64,000 bases of DNA. It comes from Candidatus Bathyarchaeota archaeon A05DMB-2 (GTDB lineage Archaea; Thermoproteota; Bathyarchaeia; Bathyarchaeales; Bathycorpusculaceae). The notes under the pieces are model-generated. The model ran no database searches. It saw only the letters and a list, made by a program, of their open reading frames with translations, and was not told the origin of the DNA. Shown in pieces: positions 35,126-45,182 of the stretch; position 1 is the first letter of the stretch; every line of letters begins with the position of its first letter. The translations under genes were made by a program, and so were the position numbers. The stretch spans positions 186,001 to 250,000 of the forward strand of contig JAAKEZ010000002.1 in NCBI GenBank assembly GCA_018475625.1, read 5' to 3'.

Positions 35126-36415
35126 ATGAGTGCAGTCATACCAACAAACTCGGGCGACACAGCTTGGCTAATAGTTGCAACCGCCCTCGTCATGCTAATG
35201 ACCCCCGCACTAGGCTTCTTCTACGGCGGCCTAGTCCGCAAAAAAAACCTATTGTCCACGATAGTGCAGTGCTTCGCCATATTCGCAATCATAAGCCTAG
35301 TCTGGGCTCTATGGGGCTACAGCCTCGTGTTCGGTACCAGCTACGGCGGCGTCATAGGTTTTGCCCCCGGCTTGCTCGCCCTCAACAATGTCGGCATAAA
35401 CAATGTCACCGTAGCCTTGGCGCCTACCATCTCAACGCTACTATTCTTTGCGTTTCAGCTCAAGTTCGCCGCCATAACCCCCGCATTGATAATCGGCGCA
35501 TGCGCAGAAAGAATCAAGTTCCGGTCGCTACTAATCTTCATGGTACTCTGGTCCACTTTCATATACGTGCCAATCGCTCATTGGGTCTGGAACCCTGACG
35601 GCTGGCTGAAAGGAATAGGCGCCATAGACTTCGCAGGCGGCATCGTCGTCCACATCTCCGCCGGTTTATCCGCCCTCGCCGCCGCACTCGTTATCGGCAG
35701 ACGCAAAGGCTGCGCCATCCCATGGAAGCAACACATGCAAGCTCTGGACAAGAAGGACAGCGCAACTGAATTCAAGCCCACCAACATCCCATACGTACTG
35801 CTCGGCGCAGCGCTACTGTGGTTCGGTTGGTTCGGATTTAACGCGGGCAGCGCCTTGGCAGCTAACAACTTGGCGGTTTCAGCATTGGTTACCACAAACT
35901 TGGCAGCGGCAGCCGCAGGAGTAAGCTGGATGATCATGGACTGGATATTCAAAGGCAAGCCATCAGCAGTCGGTTTAGCCATAGGCGTCGTCGTCGGCCT
36001 AGTCGCCATCACACCAGCAGCAGGCTTCGTCAGCGTTGGTTCAGCCATAATCATAGGATTGGCAGCAGGCATAATCTCAAACCGCGTCGCTAACTGGAGA
36101 GCGGGCAGATCAAGAATCGACGACTCACTGGACGTGTTCGCATGCCACGGCGTCGGTGGACTCTGGGGCTCAATCGCCACAGGACTATTCGCCTCAGCTG
36201 CCATAGGTGGCGCTAGCGGTCTGCTATTCGGCAACCTGCACCAGTTCTTGGCTCAGCTTGCAGCCGTCGCGGTTGTGGTGCCGTTCGCGTTCTTCGGCTC
36301 ATACGTGCTGCTCAAAGTGGTCAACGTCTTCAGTCCCCTGCGAGTCAGCCCTGAAGCAGAAGATGCAGGCTTAGACCTCAGCGAGCACGGTGAAGAAGCC
36401 TACCAACTTGACTAA
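35126..36415 (+). CDS. amt: Ammonium transporter (Amt/Rh family)
   Basis: A 429-residue Amt protein with about eleven membrane segments. MTPALGFFYGGLVRKKN in the first helices, FGTSYGG, HISAGLSALAAALVIG with the pore histidine, ALLWFGWFGFNAGSA and DVFACHGVGGLWGSIATG with the second pore histidine are all diagnostic. It moves ammonium across the membrane. AGAGG lies 13 bases before ATG 35126. No GlnK gene follows, so its PII regulator is elsewhere. Confidence 0.95.
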   Translation: MSAVIPTNSGDTAWLIVATALVMLMTPALGFFYGGLVRKKNLLSTIVQCFAIFAIISLVWALWGYSLVFGTSYGGVIGFAPGLLALNNVGINNVTVALAPTISTLLFFAFQLKFAAITPALIIGACAERIKFRSLLIFMVLWSTFIYVPIAHWVWNPDGWLKGIGAIDFAGGIVVHISAGLSALAAALVIGRRKGCAIPWKQHMQALDKKDSATEFKPTNIPYVLLGAALLWFGWFGFNAGSALAANNLAVSALVTTNLAAAAAGVSWMIMDWIFKGKPSAVGLAIGVVVGLVAITPAAGFVSVGSAIIIGLAAGIISNRVANWRAGRSRIDDSLDVFACHGVGGLWGSIATGLFASAAIGGASGLLFGNLHQFLAQLAAVAVVVPFAFFGSYVLLKVVNVFSPLRVSPEAEDAGLDLSEHGEEAYQLD

Positions 36416-36489
36416 ACGCTCAGTCGCGGCTATCACCGCTCCGCTCCCTTCATTTTTTCTAAAAAATGCTCTGGTCGTTATTTTGAAAA

Positions 36490-37188
36490 CTAAAGGGCTG
36501 CGAGAAGGACTGCGATTATGCCGCTGAGGAAAACACCGTCAAAGGTGCCTGCGCCGCCTATGCTGGCAACTGGCGCGCCGAGTTTAGGAATAATCTTTAG
36601 GTTTGACAGATCTGCACCTGTGAGGGTGCCTAGAACGCCTGCGACGTAAGCGACTATCGAAGGAGCACTTGTAGGAAGAATGAGAGCCATCAGGGCTGCG
36701 GTTAAGGGCGGAATAAAGACAGGGGTGACTATGCCCACTCCTTTTACGGGTCTCGCAACTGCGTGTGTTACAAGCGCGACCACGGCTACGCTTATGAAGC
36801 TGTACAGAACAACGGCGGCCGTGGTCTTGTACAAAAGATAAATGGAGACGGCGATGGGTACCAAGGCGCCCCCAACATTGACAGCTATGACGGTGATAGC
36901 TTCGCCATACTCGACTTTTGGGATTCGGTATAGTACCCCGAAGAAGGTGACGAATTCGTCCGTGATAACTGGCACTTTAGTTTTGATTTTCAGGAGTGGA
37001 ATGTTAATGTAGCTCCCCACAAAAGTGCCGACCAGGATCAGTGTGGTTGCTATTGGATTGAAACCGACTTCCGCAAAGGCTAAGCCGATGACGCTTATGA
37101 ATATCAGTCCTACTGCGAAGGCTAAAATTATCAGCAATATCGCGAACACTAGGAGACTATGTGGAAAATAGATAGTTTTCCTACTCAT
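36490..37188 (-). CDS. DUF1614 family membrane protein
   Basis: A 232-residue protein with about six membrane segments. GSYINIPLLKIKTK, VNVGGALVPIAVSIYL, FIPPLTAALMALIL and the end GGAGTFDGVFLSGIIAVLLAAL match DUF1614 proteins found in archaea and some bacteria. Function unknown. It converges with amt and is followed at distance by the kinase gene on the other strand. No partner gene is evident. Confidence 0.8.
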   Translation of the reverse strand: MSRKTIYFPHSLLVFAILLIILAFAVGLIFISVIGLAFAEVGFNPIATTLILVGTFVGSYINIPLLKIKTKVPVITDEFVTFFGVLYRIPKVEYGEAITVIAVNVGGALVPIAVSIYLLYKTTAAVVLYSFISVAVVALVTHAVARPVKGVGIVTPVFIPPLTAALMALILPTSAPSIVAYVAGVLGTLTGADLSNLKIIPKLGAPVASIGGAGTFDGVFLSGIIAVLLAAL

Positions 37189-37442
37189 TCTAACCTCGCA
37201 ACCTGACTATCGGAAACACCACTTCGTCTGCTTTACCAATGCGCTCTTATCTGTTTTGACCTTTTTGGTTTTCCCGCGAACCCTTGTCTCTTCCGCCAGC
37301 TGGTTCTTTAAATCCCTTTATATACGGTGTCCATAGTTTCGCTGAGCGTCAGTTTTGAATGCAGATTCATACGGTTGATTCATAACCATTTTAATCTTCG
37401 CCATGGCTTAACTTGGCTAGTTGAATATTGACGTTGATTCGG

Positions 37443-39698
37443 ATGTTGGATGCTACCGTAGACTCTGTAAACGAGTTATGCGCATACGTTGGCGAAGAGA
37501 AGATACGTATTCTGCATGTAGATGATGACGCCAAGTTTCTAGCTGTTGCCAAACAATGCTTGGAAGAGCAAGGTCTGATAAAGGTTGACATTGCGCTCTC
37601 GGCAGAAAGCGCCTTGGAAAAATTGAGCAACGCCAGATACGACGCGATTGTGGCTGACTATCAGATGACGGGAAAAAACGGTTTGGAACTACTCGAGGAG
37701 CTGCGGCAACGAGAAATCGATATTCCCTTCATCTTGTTCACGTGCAAGGGTAAAGGAGAAATCGCCATCGAAGCTTTAAACGCAGGCGTGGAACGATTCA
37801 TCGACAAGCAAGGCGAAGCAGAAGCAACCTACCAAGAACTAAGGCACAGCATCATCAGTGCGGTGAAAAGGCGAAGGACGGAAACGCTTCTGAAAGAGGC
37901 GGAAAACCGCCTTCGGCAAATAACCGAAAACATCCAAGACATCCTTCTGTTAACCGACACAAACTTCATAGTTACGTACGCCAGCACCTCATGCAAATCT
38001 ATTCTGGGGTACGATCCAAACGACATTGTAGGAAAATCCCTCGAACATCTGATTCACCCGGACGATCTGCCAAACGTGATCAAAACTGTTGAGAAGGCGA
38101 TGGATAACCGATCTGGAGACAGAATGGAAGCCCGTGTTAAACACGCTGATGGGCACTTCTTACTTTTGGAGGGCATTGGAAGAATCTTAATTGACGGCAA
38201 GGGTCAGTTTGCGGGAGCAGTTCTGACTTGCCGCGATATCACGGAACGCAGGAGAATGGAGCAAGCCATTAAAGAATCGGAGGAAAAATATCGGAAACTG
38301 TTCGAAGAGGCTATAGACGCCATTTTCGTAGCCGATGCTGAAACAGGAATCATTGTCGACTGTAACCGTGCAGCGACAGCGCTAGTTGGGAGACCGAAAT
38401 CAGAATTGATCGGTATGCATCAGCGTTTTTTGCACCCCGAAGAAAATGCTGGTAAGTTTAGCAAGAGTTTTGAGCAACACCTGCGAGAAAACGAAGGAAA
38501 TGTAATTGAAGCCCAAATCGTCACGAAGAACGGTGAAATCAGAGACATCGCAATAAAAGGCAATCTGATCGAGATTCACGGCAAAAAAATGCTTCAGGGA
38601 ATATTTCGAGACATCACAGAGAACAAGAAGAGCACAGAAAGAGTCAATTTTCAAGCACGCATGCTGAACGCCGTTGGACAAGCTATCATAGCTACAGACA
38701 TGAACGGAACAATCACGTACTGGAACCTTGCAGCTGAACGCATCTACGGCTGGTCTGAAGCCGAAGTACTTGGTCGCAACATCATTGACATCACACCTGC
38801 CGAAACTTCAAGAGAGCAAGCAACGAAAATACTTAATCGGTTGATTGCCGGGGAAAGCTGGTCAGGAGAAACCCTTGCTAAACGTCGCGACGGCACGATT
38901 TTCCCAGCGATTATGACAGATACGCCGATTGCAAACGACAAAGGAGAGTTAATTGGAATCGTTGGCATTTCAACCGACATAACCGAGCAGAAATGGATGC
39001 AAGAAGTTCTTGAACAAGCAATCGCACAAGTGGCAGAGCTTAATGAGAAACTGCGCGTGGTTGGAGGCTTGACAAGGCATGATGTCCGGAACAAACTTTC
39101 CGCGTTAAACGGTCGGCTTTACCTTTTGAAGAAGCGGTGCGGCGGCAATGTGGAGGCTCAGCAACATATAATCGAGATGGAGTCAATCTCCAAACAGATT
39201 CTGCGGATTCTGGAATTTGAGAAGGTGTATGTGCAGGTTGGGGCAGAAGAACTTGAGTATGTTGATGTGGAAAGACAGTTATATGAGGCTGCTACCCTTT
39301 TCTCGGATTTGAAGGGTATCCAACTTATCAATGACTGCGGTGGCTTGATGGTGCTTGCGGATTCCCTGTTAAGGCAGTTGTTCTATAACCTTATTGATAA
39401 CACGTTGAAGTATGGTGAGAAAACCAGCGTCATCAGAGTATACTATGAAGAGGAAAAAGACCAGCTTAGGCTGGTTTATGAGGATGATGGCGTGGGAATA
39501 CCTGATGATGTGAGAGTTAATCTTTTCCGGGAAGGCTATGGGAAAGGTACTGGGTATGGGCTTTACCTTATTCAGAGGATATGTGAAGCTTATGGTTGGT
39601 CGATACAGGAAACGGGCAGTCAGGGTCAAGGCGCAAGGTTCACGATGACTGTGCCGAAAAAAAGCAAAGATGGCAGGGAATGCTACAAAGTTGGCTGA
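37443..39698 (+). CDS. REC-PAS-PAS-PAS histidine kinase
   Basis: A cytoplasmic kinase of about 750 residues with no membrane segment. Domain order from residue 20: a receiver domain (HVDDD acidic pocket, phospho-acceptor in IVADYQM), then three PAS domains, the first and third with clear ..DITERRRMEQ and ..STDITEQK ends, then an H-box with GLTRHDVRNKLSALNGRL, and a catalytic ATPase domain with N-box NLIDNTLKYG and G-boxes DDGVGIP and GKGTGYGLYL. Receiver-first kinases are common in archaea without a DNA-binding partner. Start ATG 37443, with in-frame TTG 37428 possible. No response regulator is adjacent. Confidence 0.88.
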   Translation: MLDATVDSVNELCAYVGEEKIRILHVDDDAKFLAVAKQCLEEQGLIKVDIALSAESALEKLSNARYDAIVADYQMTGKNGLELLEELRQREIDIPFILFTCKGKGEIAIEALNAGVERFIDKQGEAEATYQELRHSIISAVKRRRTETLLKEAENRLRQITENIQDILLLTDTNFIVTYASTSCKSILGYDPNDIVGKSLEHLIHPDDLPNVIKTVEKAMDNRSGDRMEARVKHADGHFLLLEGIGRILIDGKGQFAGAVLTCRDITERRRMEQAIKESEEKYRKLFEEAIDAIFVADAETGIIVDCNRAATALVGRPKSELIGMHQRFLHPEENAGKFSKSFEQHLRENEGNVIEAQIVTKNGEIRDIAIKGNLIEIHGKKMLQGIFRDITENKKSTERVNFQARMLNAVGQAIIATDMNGTITYWNLAAERIYGWSEAEVLGRNIIDITPAETSREQATKILNRLIAGESWSGETLAKRRDGTIFPAIMTDTPIANDKGELIGIVGISTDITEQKWMQEVLEQAIAQVAELNEKLRVVGGLTRHDVRNKLSALNGRLYLLKKRCGGNVEAQQHIIEMESISKQILRILEFEKVYVQVGAEELEYVDVERQLYEAATLFSDLKGIQLINDCGGLMVLADSLLRQLFYNLIDNTLKYGEKTSVIRVYYEEEKDQLRLVYEDDGVGIPDDVRVNLFREGYGKGTGYGLYLIQRICEAYGWSIQETGSQGQGARFTMTVPKKSKDGRECYKVG

Positions 39699-39853
39699 CA
39701 GCAGTTCTGCTGAAACTGGCGCTCGGAAGACTATAGCTCCTCTATATCTAGCATGAACTTTAGGTTGAATTTTAGAGCAGGGTTCCTTGTTGCGAAGCAC
39801 GTGTTCGCGTTACTTATTTATTTTCCATCTTCATATTTTTGGCTGGCGATTGC

Positions 39854-40429
39854 ATGAAGGTTGTTGCTTTCAACGGAAGCGCGAGGAAAGACGGAAACAC
39901 TGCCATACTTCTAAACCGCGTTTTGCAGGTTCTTGAAGCGGAAGGTATCGAAACTGATCTGGTTCAGCTTGCTGGGAAGCAAGTGTATGGCTGCAACGCT
40001 TGCCGGACCTGCTTCACGACTAAGAATAAGCGTTGCGTCATCGAGGGCGATAAAGTAAATGAGTATATACAGAAGATGCTAGATGCAGACGGCATAATCC
40101 TGGGTTCACCTGTTTATTTTTCGATGATGACGCCTGAGATGAAGGCGCTAATTGACAGGGCAGGCTACGTGGCGCGCGCCAACGAAGACATGTTTAAGCG
40201 CAAGGTGGGCGCAGCAGTGGTGGCCGTCAGGAGGGCAGGTGCGATGCCGACCTTCGACGCGATCAACCACTTCTTCCTGATAAGCCAGATGATTGTGCCC
40301 GGCTCATCGTACTGGAACATTGGAATCGGAAATAAGAAAGGAGAAGTGGAAAGCGACGAGGAAGGCATGCGTACCATGGAAGACTTGGGAAAGAATATGG
40401 CATGGTTGATAAAGAAACTGAAAACCTAA
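39854..40429 (+). CDS. NADPH-dependent FMN reductase/iron-sulfur flavoprotein
   Basis: A 191-residue flavodoxin-fold protein. [17 protein letters not shown] is the FMN-binding loop, and the compact cysteine motif [15 protein letters not shown] is that of archaeal iron-sulfur flavoproteins that bind a [4Fe-4S] cluster. [20 protein letters not shown] is the flavin isoalloxazine loop. These proteins take part in electron transfer or oxygen detoxification in anaerobes. ATG 39854 is preferred over TTG 39839. Confidence 0.85.
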   Translation: MKVVAFNGSARKDGNTAILLNRVLQVLEAEGIETDLVQLAGKQVYGCNACRTCFTTKNKRCVIEGDKVNEYIQKMLDADGIILGSPVYFSMMTPEMKALIDRAGYVARANEDMFKRKVGAAVVAVRRAGAMPTFDAINHFFLISQMIVPGSSYWNIGIGNKKGEVESDEEGMRTMEDLGKNMAWLIKKLKT

Positions 40430-40441
40430 TTCTGTAAAGCA

Positions 40442-40765
40442 ATGCCCTGTTCACGCTTGAGTCTTTTTTATTTTGCATATGGCTTATCTGACGCAGTTTT
40501 TCCACAAGCGTTAAGGATAGTGATACCTGCATGGAGCAACGAGTTCTGCTCCCTGACGAAAAGCACCGCTGCACTCAGTTTGATAGGAATTAAAGACTTG
40601 ACAGCCGTCGGCGCCACGATTGTTGGTCAATTGTACGTGGTGCTTCCAACATGGATGCTTATAGCGTTAATCTATCTTGTTTGGGTTACAGCAATCGCAA
40701 AAATATCAGACGTTATCTACGAGAAAAAGAAAAGCCCAACGCTGGAAATCTCTGCAATAACATGA
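40442..40765 (+). pseudogene. Relic of a polar amino-acid ABC permease C-terminus
   Basis: The frame aligns with only the last third of HisM/GlnP-type permeases: FPQALRIVIPAWSNEFCSL is the EAA-like cytoplasmic loop, followed by KSTAALSLIGIKDLT and one last membrane helix. The first helices are missing and no upstream permease sequence was found, since the frame starts 13 bases after the flavoprotein gene. No ABC ATPase or binding protein is nearby. It is a truncated copy, probably non-functional. Confidence 0.65.
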
Positions 40766-40780
40766 TTCGTGTGCTCTTTT

Positions 40781-41896
40781 TTAATCTGCTTTGGCATCTG
40801 TTTTTAAGTCATCCAGCCATCCCGCTTGCTCGTCCACCTGACGCTTGAACATGACGCCGAGGTTTTTCCTGTCCTTAGCCTGGTGATATTTGAAGTATAT
40901 TTCTCCGTTCATTATGCCGAGCACTTCTATCTTGCCGGTTTTGTGCGCCATGATGTACTTGAAGCGTTTGCTGTGCCCGTTACAGTTTACCTTTGCTTTT
41001 TCCACGATTCTTACGCCCTCACAGATTGGAACCTGAAAGTGATGCTTGACTCTCTTGACGGGACGGCATTGGAAAACATAATAAGGTGCCACGCCTATGC
41101 TCACCAGTCTGTTCATTAAAGTTGCAAGCGTGCAGGGGTCGTCATTAACACCTCTTAGCAAAACCGTCTGATTGCTCAATAGAACGCCTGCTTTAAGCAA
41201 ATTGCTTACTGCCTTTATGGACTGAGGAGTAATTTCTCGTGGATGATTGAACTGGGTGACCACGTATAGTCTCTTGTCCTTTTTTGAGTATTTCTTTAAG
41301 AGGGCAAGAAGATTCGGCCCATTCAATCTGGCTGGAAGTGTAACGGGCACCCTGCTTCCGAATCTTATGAAACTAAGGTGGTCTATCTTCGCTAATGCCC
41401 TTAGGAATCGTTCGATAATTTCAGTTTTAAGTACAAGTGGGTCTCCGCCGCTGATTAAGACGTTGTTTATTTCTTTGTGTTCTGCTATGTACTCTGCTGC
41501 TTCTTCAAAGCGCTTCACGATTTCCTCGCTTGGCAAGCCAACAAGACGTTTCCTAAAGCAGTGTCTGCAGTACACGGCACACCTGTTTGTAGCTAGTATT
41601 AGCGCGGTTTCGGAGTACTTGTGCTGAAGCCCGGGCATTTTCGTGTTTTCGGTTTCGCCGCTCGTGTCATAGAAGCCTTCAAGGTTTAATTCCTCAACAG
41701 ACGGCAAAGCCATTTTCCTTATCGGATCATCTGGGTCGTTCCAGTCTATAAGCGACAGGTAGTAGGGGCTAACGCGCATAGGGTGAATCTGGATTACCTG
41801 CCCTAACTGCGCTTCTTCCTCAGGAGAAAAGTATGTAAATTTTTTGAGCTGTTCTATTGTGAAGATGCTCGCCTCTAATTCTTTGTGTTCTGGCAT
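40781..41896 (-). CDS. KamA-family radical SAM protein (lysine 2,3-aminomutase-like)
   Basis: A 371-residue protein with YSETALILATNRCAVYCRHCFRKR at the start of the barrel, where CAVYCRHC is the [4Fe-4S] motif, NVLISGGDPL the SAM site, and VNDDPCTL in the barrel. The usual aminomutase PGGGGK motif that holds the pyridoxal phosphate lysine is not seen. The end HKTGKIEVLG...EIYFKYHQAKD resembles KamA-like archaeal proteins rather than true lysine 2,3-aminomutases. It may not be a PLP aminomutase. It is divergent from citrate synthase. Confidence 0.78.
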   Translation of the reverse strand: MPEHKELEASIFTIEQLKKFTYFSPEEEAQLGQVIQIHPMRVSPYYLSLIDWNDPDDPIRKMALPSVEELNLEGFYDTSGETENTKMPGLQHKYSETALILATNRCAVYCRHCFRKRLVGLPSEEIVKRFEEAAEYIAEHKEINNVLISGGDPLVLKTEIIERFLRALAKIDHLSFIRFGSRVPVTLPARLNGPNLLALLKKYSKKDKRLYVVTQFNHPREITPQSIKAVSNLLKAGVLLSNQTVLLRGVNDDPCTLATLMNRLVSIGVAPYYVFQCRPVKRVKHHFQVPICEGVRIVEKAKVNCNGHSKRFKYIMAHKTGKIEVLGIMNGEIYFKYHQAKDRKNLGVMFKRQVDEQAGWLDDLKTDAKAD

Positions 41897-42255
41897 ACAG
41901 TTTGAAATCCCCTTTATTCCTATGCTTACAGAGCCAGTTACATCGACTAAAATGTGAAGTACACGTTTCCGTCTTTACCGGCTCAGACTATAACAGGGAT
42001 TTATCGTTTAAAAAAGTTTTGTCAAATCATCCTTGAAAATCTGACTTTCAGCGCAAAAAATTAACAGTACTCTCCAGAAAAGTTTTAAAGATTAACTTCT
42101 CTATATTTTCTCTGCATCTGCAGGTCCTAAGCAAGCAGATACCTACCTGAGACAATTAAGCATCTATAGCCATGTCCGCATGCTTGCAGGGGCATTCAGT
42201 TGTTCTTGCTCCAAACACGTGAACAGGCCTAGAAACCAAAGGATGATGAAGTAAA
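41897..42255. other. Promoter and long leader of citrate synthase
   Basis: A 359-base spacer. A TATA-like TTTTAAAG at about 42083-42090 would start a plus-strand transcript near 42112, leaving about 144 bases of untranslated leader before the citrate synthase ATG. The leader begins with an ATCTGC/GCAGAT stem (42116-42121 with 42135-42140). GGATGATG just before the ATG is a possible ribosome-binding site. The other half carries the promoter for the divergent KamA gene. Confidence 0.4.
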
Positions 42256-43395
42256 ATGAACGAAAATCATGATAGTGATAAAGTGGTCGTTCGTGGCTTA
42301 AGAGATGTTGCCGCTGCCGAAACCAAAATCAGCTTTGTAGACCCCAACGGTGCCCTCTACTATTTAGGATACAGCATTGACGACCTTGTGGAGCGAGTCT
42401 GCTATGAAGAAGTGGCCTACCTTCTACTGAACGGTAAACTCCCCAACAAAAACGAGTTAGATGATTTCAGAGCGCAACTAATTTCTGAAATGAATCTGCC
42501 TGAGGCAGTTATTAACAGCATCAAATCTGCCCCTCTCTGCAGTCACCCGATGGAAGTCTTGCGAACCGAGGTGTCTCATCTTGGCATGTACGACCCAGAC
42601 CGTGATGACAATTCTGAAAAGGTTTATCGGAAAAGGGCCATACGTTTAGTGGCAAAAGTTCCCACCATAGTCGCCGCCCATCATCGGTTACGCATTAATC
42701 AGAAACTTGTTACTCCAAAAGAAGAATTTGGCTTCGCCGAAAACTTTCTCTACATGTTCCGAGGGATCCCTGCTGATAGTGAAGAAAAAATAGCTATCGA
42801 CCGTTTTATGACGCTGCACGCCGACCACGGCTTTAACGCATCCACTTTCGCCGCGCGCGTGACAGCAAGCACCAACTCAGGCATGTACTCGGCTGTAACC
42901 TCAGCCATTGGGACGCTGAAAGGCCCACTTCATGGAGGCGCTAGTGAAAAGGTGATGCTTATGCTCGATAACATAAACACCGAGGAAGAAGTGGAAGAAT
43001 ACATACAAGGAATGCTGGACGACCAAAAAAAGATAATGGGCTTCGGTCACCGAGTCTACAAAACAGAAGACCCGCGAACTAAACACCTTCGGGTCATAGC
43101 TGAAAACCTCTGTCACCGCGCCAACAGTTTGAGTTTATACAGTCTGTGCCTTAAGATTGAGAACGTTGTTCACGAAAAGAAAAAGATTTTCCCCAATGTG
43201 GACTTTTATGCAGCAGTAGTTTTGAACGCTTTAAGGGTTCCCAAGGAATATTTCACTCCTTTCTTCGCGTCAAGCAGGATAGCCGGCTGGACCGCCCACA
43301 TAATCGAACAGTACCAAGACGCAGTTCTCCTTCGTCCTTCCTCAAAGTACGTGGGAGAATTCGGAAGAACTTTCGTCCCGATTGAAAACAGATAA
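42256..43395 (+). CDS. gltA: Citrate synthase
   Basis: A 379-residue short-form citrate synthase. Catalytic histidines lie in GPLHGGASEKVM and MGFGHRVYK, and the aspartate in NVDFYAAVVL; LRDVAAAETKISFVDPNGALYY and GYSIDDLVE are the usual N-terminal segments. It condenses oxaloacetate and acetyl-CoA; in an anaerobe it is likely part of an incomplete TCA pathway to glutamate. 2-Methylcitrate synthase activity cannot be excluded from sequence. Confidence 0.92.
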   Translation: MNENHDSDKVVVRGLRDVAAAETKISFVDPNGALYYLGYSIDDLVERVCYEEVAYLLLNGKLPNKNELDDFRAQLISEMNLPEAVINSIKSAPLCSHPMEVLRTEVSHLGMYDPDRDDNSEKVYRKRAIRLVAKVPTIVAAHHRLRINQKLVTPKEEFGFAENFLYMFRGIPADSEEKIAIDRFMTLHADHGFNASTFAARVTASTNSGMYSAVTSAIGTLKGPLHGGASEKVMLMLDNINTEEEVEEYIQGMLDDQKKIMGFGHRVYKTEDPRTKHLRVIAENLCHRANSLSLYSLCLKIENVVHEKKKIFPNVDFYAAVVLNALRVPKEYFTPFFASSRIAGWTAHIIEQYQDAVLLRPSSKYVGEFGRTFVPIENR

Positions 43396-43457
43396 ACATG
43401 CAAGCAATAAAGTTGAGAGGAAAAAATTGGGACTCCCAAAAAAACTGAGCACTGTAG

Positions 43458-45101
43458 CTACTTCATGATTGCCTTCAAGTCTTCTTCAGCCGTCGTTATC
43501 GGCATGATGTTGAACTTTTCAACCAGCACCTTCAGTATATTCGGCGTTATGAACGCGGGGAGGCTTGGTCCGATGCGGATGTTCTTCACGCCCAAGTACA
43601 GTAGCGACAAAAGTATGGCAACAGCTTTCTGCTCGTACCATGAAAGCACCAGTGACAGCGGCAAGTCGTTTATCGGAACTTTGAAGGCTTCCGAAAGCGC
43701 TTGAGCCACCTTGACGGCGGAGTAGGCGTCGTTGCATTGTCCCATGTCCAGCAGTCTTGGAATCTCGTCTATGGTTCCTAAGTCCTTGTCGAAGAACCTG
43801 AATTTCCCGCACGCAAGCGTTAGCACAACCGTGTCACGTGGCGCTTTCTCAACAAACTCCGTGTAATAGCTTCTTCCAGGTTTGGCGCCGTCGCATCCGC
43901 CGACCAGCAGGAACCGCCGGATGTGACCGTTTTTCACGGCCGCGATGACTTTGTCTGCCACGCTTAACACGGCGTTTCTTCCGAAGCCCACGGTGACGTA
44001 TTTGCCTTCTCTGTCAGCTTGGAAGCCGGGCAGTTCCAGCGCCTTTTTAATCACCTCGCTGAAGTCATGTCCTTTCACATGTGGTGTGTTCGGCCATGCG
44101 ACTGGTCCTGACGTGAAAATGTTGCCTTTGTAGGTTTCCATCGGTCGTTGGAGGCAGTTGGTCGTCATCAGTATAGCTCCTGGAAACTCGGCGAACTCTC
44201 TCTGCTGGTTTTGCCACGCTGTGCCGTAGTGACCGTAGAAGTGCGGATACGCTTTCAGCTTGGGGTATCCGTGTGCTGGCAGCATTTCTCCGTGCGTGTA
44301 AACGTAGATGCCTTTTCCTCGGCTCTGCTTGAGAACCTCTTCGAGGTCTTTGAGGTCATGTCCCGAAACCAAGATTGCCTTGCCTTTTTTGACGCCGAGA
44401 GGTACCTTCATCGGGACTGGGTGACCGTAAGTTTCCGTGTTTCCAGCATCCAGAAGCTCCATGGCTCGTATGTTGACTTCACCGCACTTTAAAGCTAAGC
44501 CTACGAAGTCGTTGACGCTGAGAGACTTGTCCAATGGCGCCACGAGTCCTCTGTGTATGAAATCAAAGACTGAGTCGTCCTTTTTCCCGAGAATGTACGC
44601 GTGGTAAGTGTAAGCTGCGACGCCTTTTAAGCCGTAAGTTAACAGCCAATGCAGCGAACGCAAGTCCTCATTTGCGGCTGGATCTGATTTTATCCCAACC
44701 AGTTTCCCCTGTGCTATAAGTCCTTCCTTAGTTTTCTCTAGAACCAAATTTGCGGGCCCACTGCTTGCACTGATTTGCGCCCCAGCAGCTTGCGTTTTCT
44801 TCTTTAGCTGTTCCCGTAGTTCAACCGTCTTTTTTATGTAGTTGATGATGCTGTCAGGGTCGAAATTCACGTTCGTTAATGTGGTGAAAAGCGCTTCGCA
44901 AGTAAAAACGCTGACTTGCTCGTCCTTAACGCCGACCTTTTCTGCTTCAATTACTACCTGCGAAAGTCCCCTTAGCGCGTATATAAGCAAGTCTTGGAGA
45001 GTGGCAACTTCGGGGGTTTTTCCGCAGACGCCTACAATGGTGCATCCTTGTCCTTTGGCGGTTTGTTCGCATTGGTAACAGAACATTTGTTCTTGACTCA
45101 T
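43458..45101 (-). CDS. hcp: Hybrid cluster protein (hydroxylamine reductase)
   Basis: A 547-residue protein. The N-terminal cubane cluster motif is CYQCEQTAKGQGC...C (C-x2-C-x8-C-x5-C). The hybrid-cluster ligands appear as LVSGHDLKDL, THGEMLPAHGYPKL, TNCLQRP, GGCDGAKPGRSYYTE, LACGKFRF and MGQCNDAYSA. These enzymes act in nitrosative-stress defence (NO reductase) in anaerobes. I use ATG 45101; GTG 45110 is in frame. A Bat-type HTH regulator gene begins 0.7 kb upstream, on the same strand. Confidence 0.94.
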   Translation of the reverse strand: MSQEQMFCYQCEQTAKGQGCTIVGVCGKTPEVATLQDLLIYALRGLSQVVIEAEKVGVKDEQVSVFTCEALFTTLTNVNFDPDSIINYIKKTVELREQLKKKTQAAGAQISASSGPANLVLEKTKEGLIAQGKLVGIKSDPAANEDLRSLHWLLTYGLKGVAAYTYHAYILGKKDDSVFDFIHRGLVAPLDKSLSVNDFVGLALKCGEVNIRAMELLDAGNTETYGHPVPMKVPLGVKKGKAILVSGHDLKDLEEVLKQSRGKGIYVYTHGEMLPAHGYPKLKAYPHFYGHYGTAWQNQQREFAEFPGAILMTTNCLQRPMETYKGNIFTSGPVAWPNTPHVKGHDFSEVIKKALELPGFQADREGKYVTVGFGRNAVLSVADKVIAAVKNGHIRRFLLVGGCDGAKPGRSYYTEFVEKAPRDTVVLTLACGKFRFFDKDLGTIDEIPRLLDMGQCNDAYSAVKVAQALSEAFKVPINDLPLSLVLSWYEQKAVAILLSLLYLGVKNIRIGPSLPAFITPNILKVLVEKFNIMPITTAEEDLKAIMK

Positions 45102-45182
45102 TTCAATCACTGCCTAATGATTTATTCTTGGGTTCAGATAGATGTTTCCCCTGAAATGTTAGGGATTAACGGGCGACGTGGT

